Source of the DNA: Diphasiastrum complanatum
Taxonomy: Eukaryota; Streptophyta; Lycopodiopsida; Lycopodiales; Lycopodiaceae
NCBI GenBank assembly: GCA_029204225.1
Contig: CM055095.1
Location: 21,681,252-21,745,251, forward strand
Direction of reading: 5' to 3'
DNA: 64,000 nucleotides
This document shows positions 62,991 through 64,000 of the stretch, piece after piece (the first letter of the stretch is position 1; every line of letters starts with the position of its first letter). The notes below the pieces were generated by a model. It saw only the letters and a list, made by a program, of their open reading frames with translations. It searched no databases and was not told where the DNA came from. A program made the translations under genes and the position numbers.

Positions 62991-63489
62991 GATACGACCC
63001 TCAACTATGTGCCAAATTAAAAAGTTTGAAGCAGCCTTACAACTGGCGCTTTTACCGAACATTGAAACCCAGAAGGTAATCAGAGTCAGTTTGAGAAAAA
63101 TCCCACTTTATTGATAAATCTGAGAATTTACATTTCAAGTGTGTGACCGACCCTAGTCTCCGAGGCGCTGGCATACCAAGGCGAGTGCCAGGACAACATT
63201 CCAGCAAGGGAGGCTGAGACTTGGTTGGAGCTCACCTTGAGTCGCAACCTGCACTCCCCTATAGTATTGGTGGGATTCGCCACCTCCCCTCATACCAAGT
63301 TTTCTACCTAGGCTGGTAAAGCATGTTTTCTCTCTCTAGGATTTTCTCTCTAGAAAATCATTTTCTCTCTCTAGAATTTATTGATCCTCATGCTTCCTTA
63401 AATCATGCCTAGATCGTGTGAGGTGATCGCACATCTATCCGAGCTCTCTGAACTTCGCTAGAACCGATCAAAGATTTTCAGCCATAGGA

Positions 63490-63600
63490 ACTTGGCGCCG
63501 GCAGGATTGTGGTCACAGTGGTGCCGAAAGCGGCGTCGGCGCTAGTGGCGCCGGGAGCAGCAGGGGTGCTGCTGGCGCCGGTGGCGCCGAAAGTAAAGCT
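63490..63600. repeat. GGCGCC-rich block
   Basis: Repeated GGCGCCGG and GGTGCCGAAAG units; the Ala/Thr-rich minus-strand frame over it is a composition effect. Confidence 0.6.
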
Positions 63601-63846
63601 TGTAAAGGTAACTTTACAACAGCTATGGTGCTCACCTTTTTGTCCAATGCTCCACTTTTTCTCCAAGCCCTGGCTATGGTGAAAAGGTAGAGAGCTTGGT
63701 TGTGACAAAAAAGTATAAGAAGGATCAAACATCATTAGAAGAGCCATAGAGTGCAGCACCACCACTAGGCGCAAAAATATCCTCCTCTTTGCGCTCAAAA
63801 ATCGAAAATCGAAATGAAAAGAAACCGCGACGCGCCAAACAATTCA

Positions 63847-64000
63847 ACTTCCGGTAATCGACTCTATGGTCGACGCTAGCAGCATCGACCATAGAGTCGA
63901 TTACCAGAATTTAGTAGACGCTAACGTCGACCATAGCGTCTACTAAGTTCTGGTAATCGACGCTATGGTCGACGCTGCTAGCGTCGACCATAGAGTCAGC
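63847..64000. repeat. Stacked long palindromes at the right window edge
   Basis: Three consecutive inverted repeats: 63853-63905 with perfect 21-base arms (GGTAATCGACTCTATGGTCGA) and an 11-base loop; 63906-63951 with 18-base arms and one mismatch (TTTAGTAGACGCTA core), extendable to 28 bases through the neighbouring arms; and 63959-63997, a near-perfect 39-base palindrome. GTCGAC sites recur. The array is cut by the window end. Confidence 0.85.

Noticed and set aside
63478-63798. Ala/Thr/Pro-rich minus-strand frame
   Set aside because: Produced by GGCGCC-rich repeats; no domain.

Overview
This window is nuclear DNA of a land plant. The evidence is long terminal repeat (LTR) retrotransposons of plant Ty3/gypsy and Ty1/copia types, plant CACTA-type and SWIM-zinc-finger transposase remnants, GT-AG intron signals, and very long (GA)n tracts. 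I see no intact host gene, tRNA, rRNA or CRISPR array. The species cannot be named from the sequence. The window reads as a pericentromere-like or sex-chromosome-like repeat field, but that is inference.

Layout: 0-5 kb holds fragments of unrecognised genes and a family of CTTGCTGATCG-type hairpins. 5.6-26.05 kb is the main structure: gypsy element 1 (+ strand, about 6.17-12.79 kb, with the end of its 3' LTR at 25.97-26.05 kb), whose 3' LTR was invaded by gypsy element 2 (now on the - strand, 12.79-24.45 kb). Element 2 generated a CTTTG/CAAAG target duplication. A later inversion of about 12.5 kb flipped most of element 2 together with most of element 1's 3' LTR. One inversion end lies inside element 2's 3' LTR, which is why its two halves sit 12 kb apart in opposite orientation. 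Element 2's integrase is split by an 833-bp solo LTR with an ATTAT target duplication.

26-34 kb holds a third gypsy gag relic, an internally deleted copia element between two LTRs, and two minus-strand copia pol relics. 34-46 kb is mostly AT-rich, with palindromic GTGGAT repeats, a copia leader/gag relic, a GA-tract tandem duplication, an unrecognised minus-strand coding remnant and a cluster of short hairpins with covarying stems. 46.3-50.1 kb is a truncated copia element followed by a solo LTR. 50-62 kb has GA/CT tracts, a hairpin array, a copia gag relic, a SWIM-type transposase relic and a spliced CACTA-type (Transposase_24-like) relic. 62-64 kb is GC-rich and ends in stacked long palindromes cut by the window edge.

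The most unusual biology is in element 1. Its own gypsy RNase H has lost the first catalytic Asp, while a second RNase H with all four acidic positions lies downstream of integrase and starts at an ATGA overlap with the integrase stop. Its LTR also carries a captured reverse-transcriptase fragment from a different gypsy element. All coding regions carry frameshifts or stops, so these are relics, not active elements.
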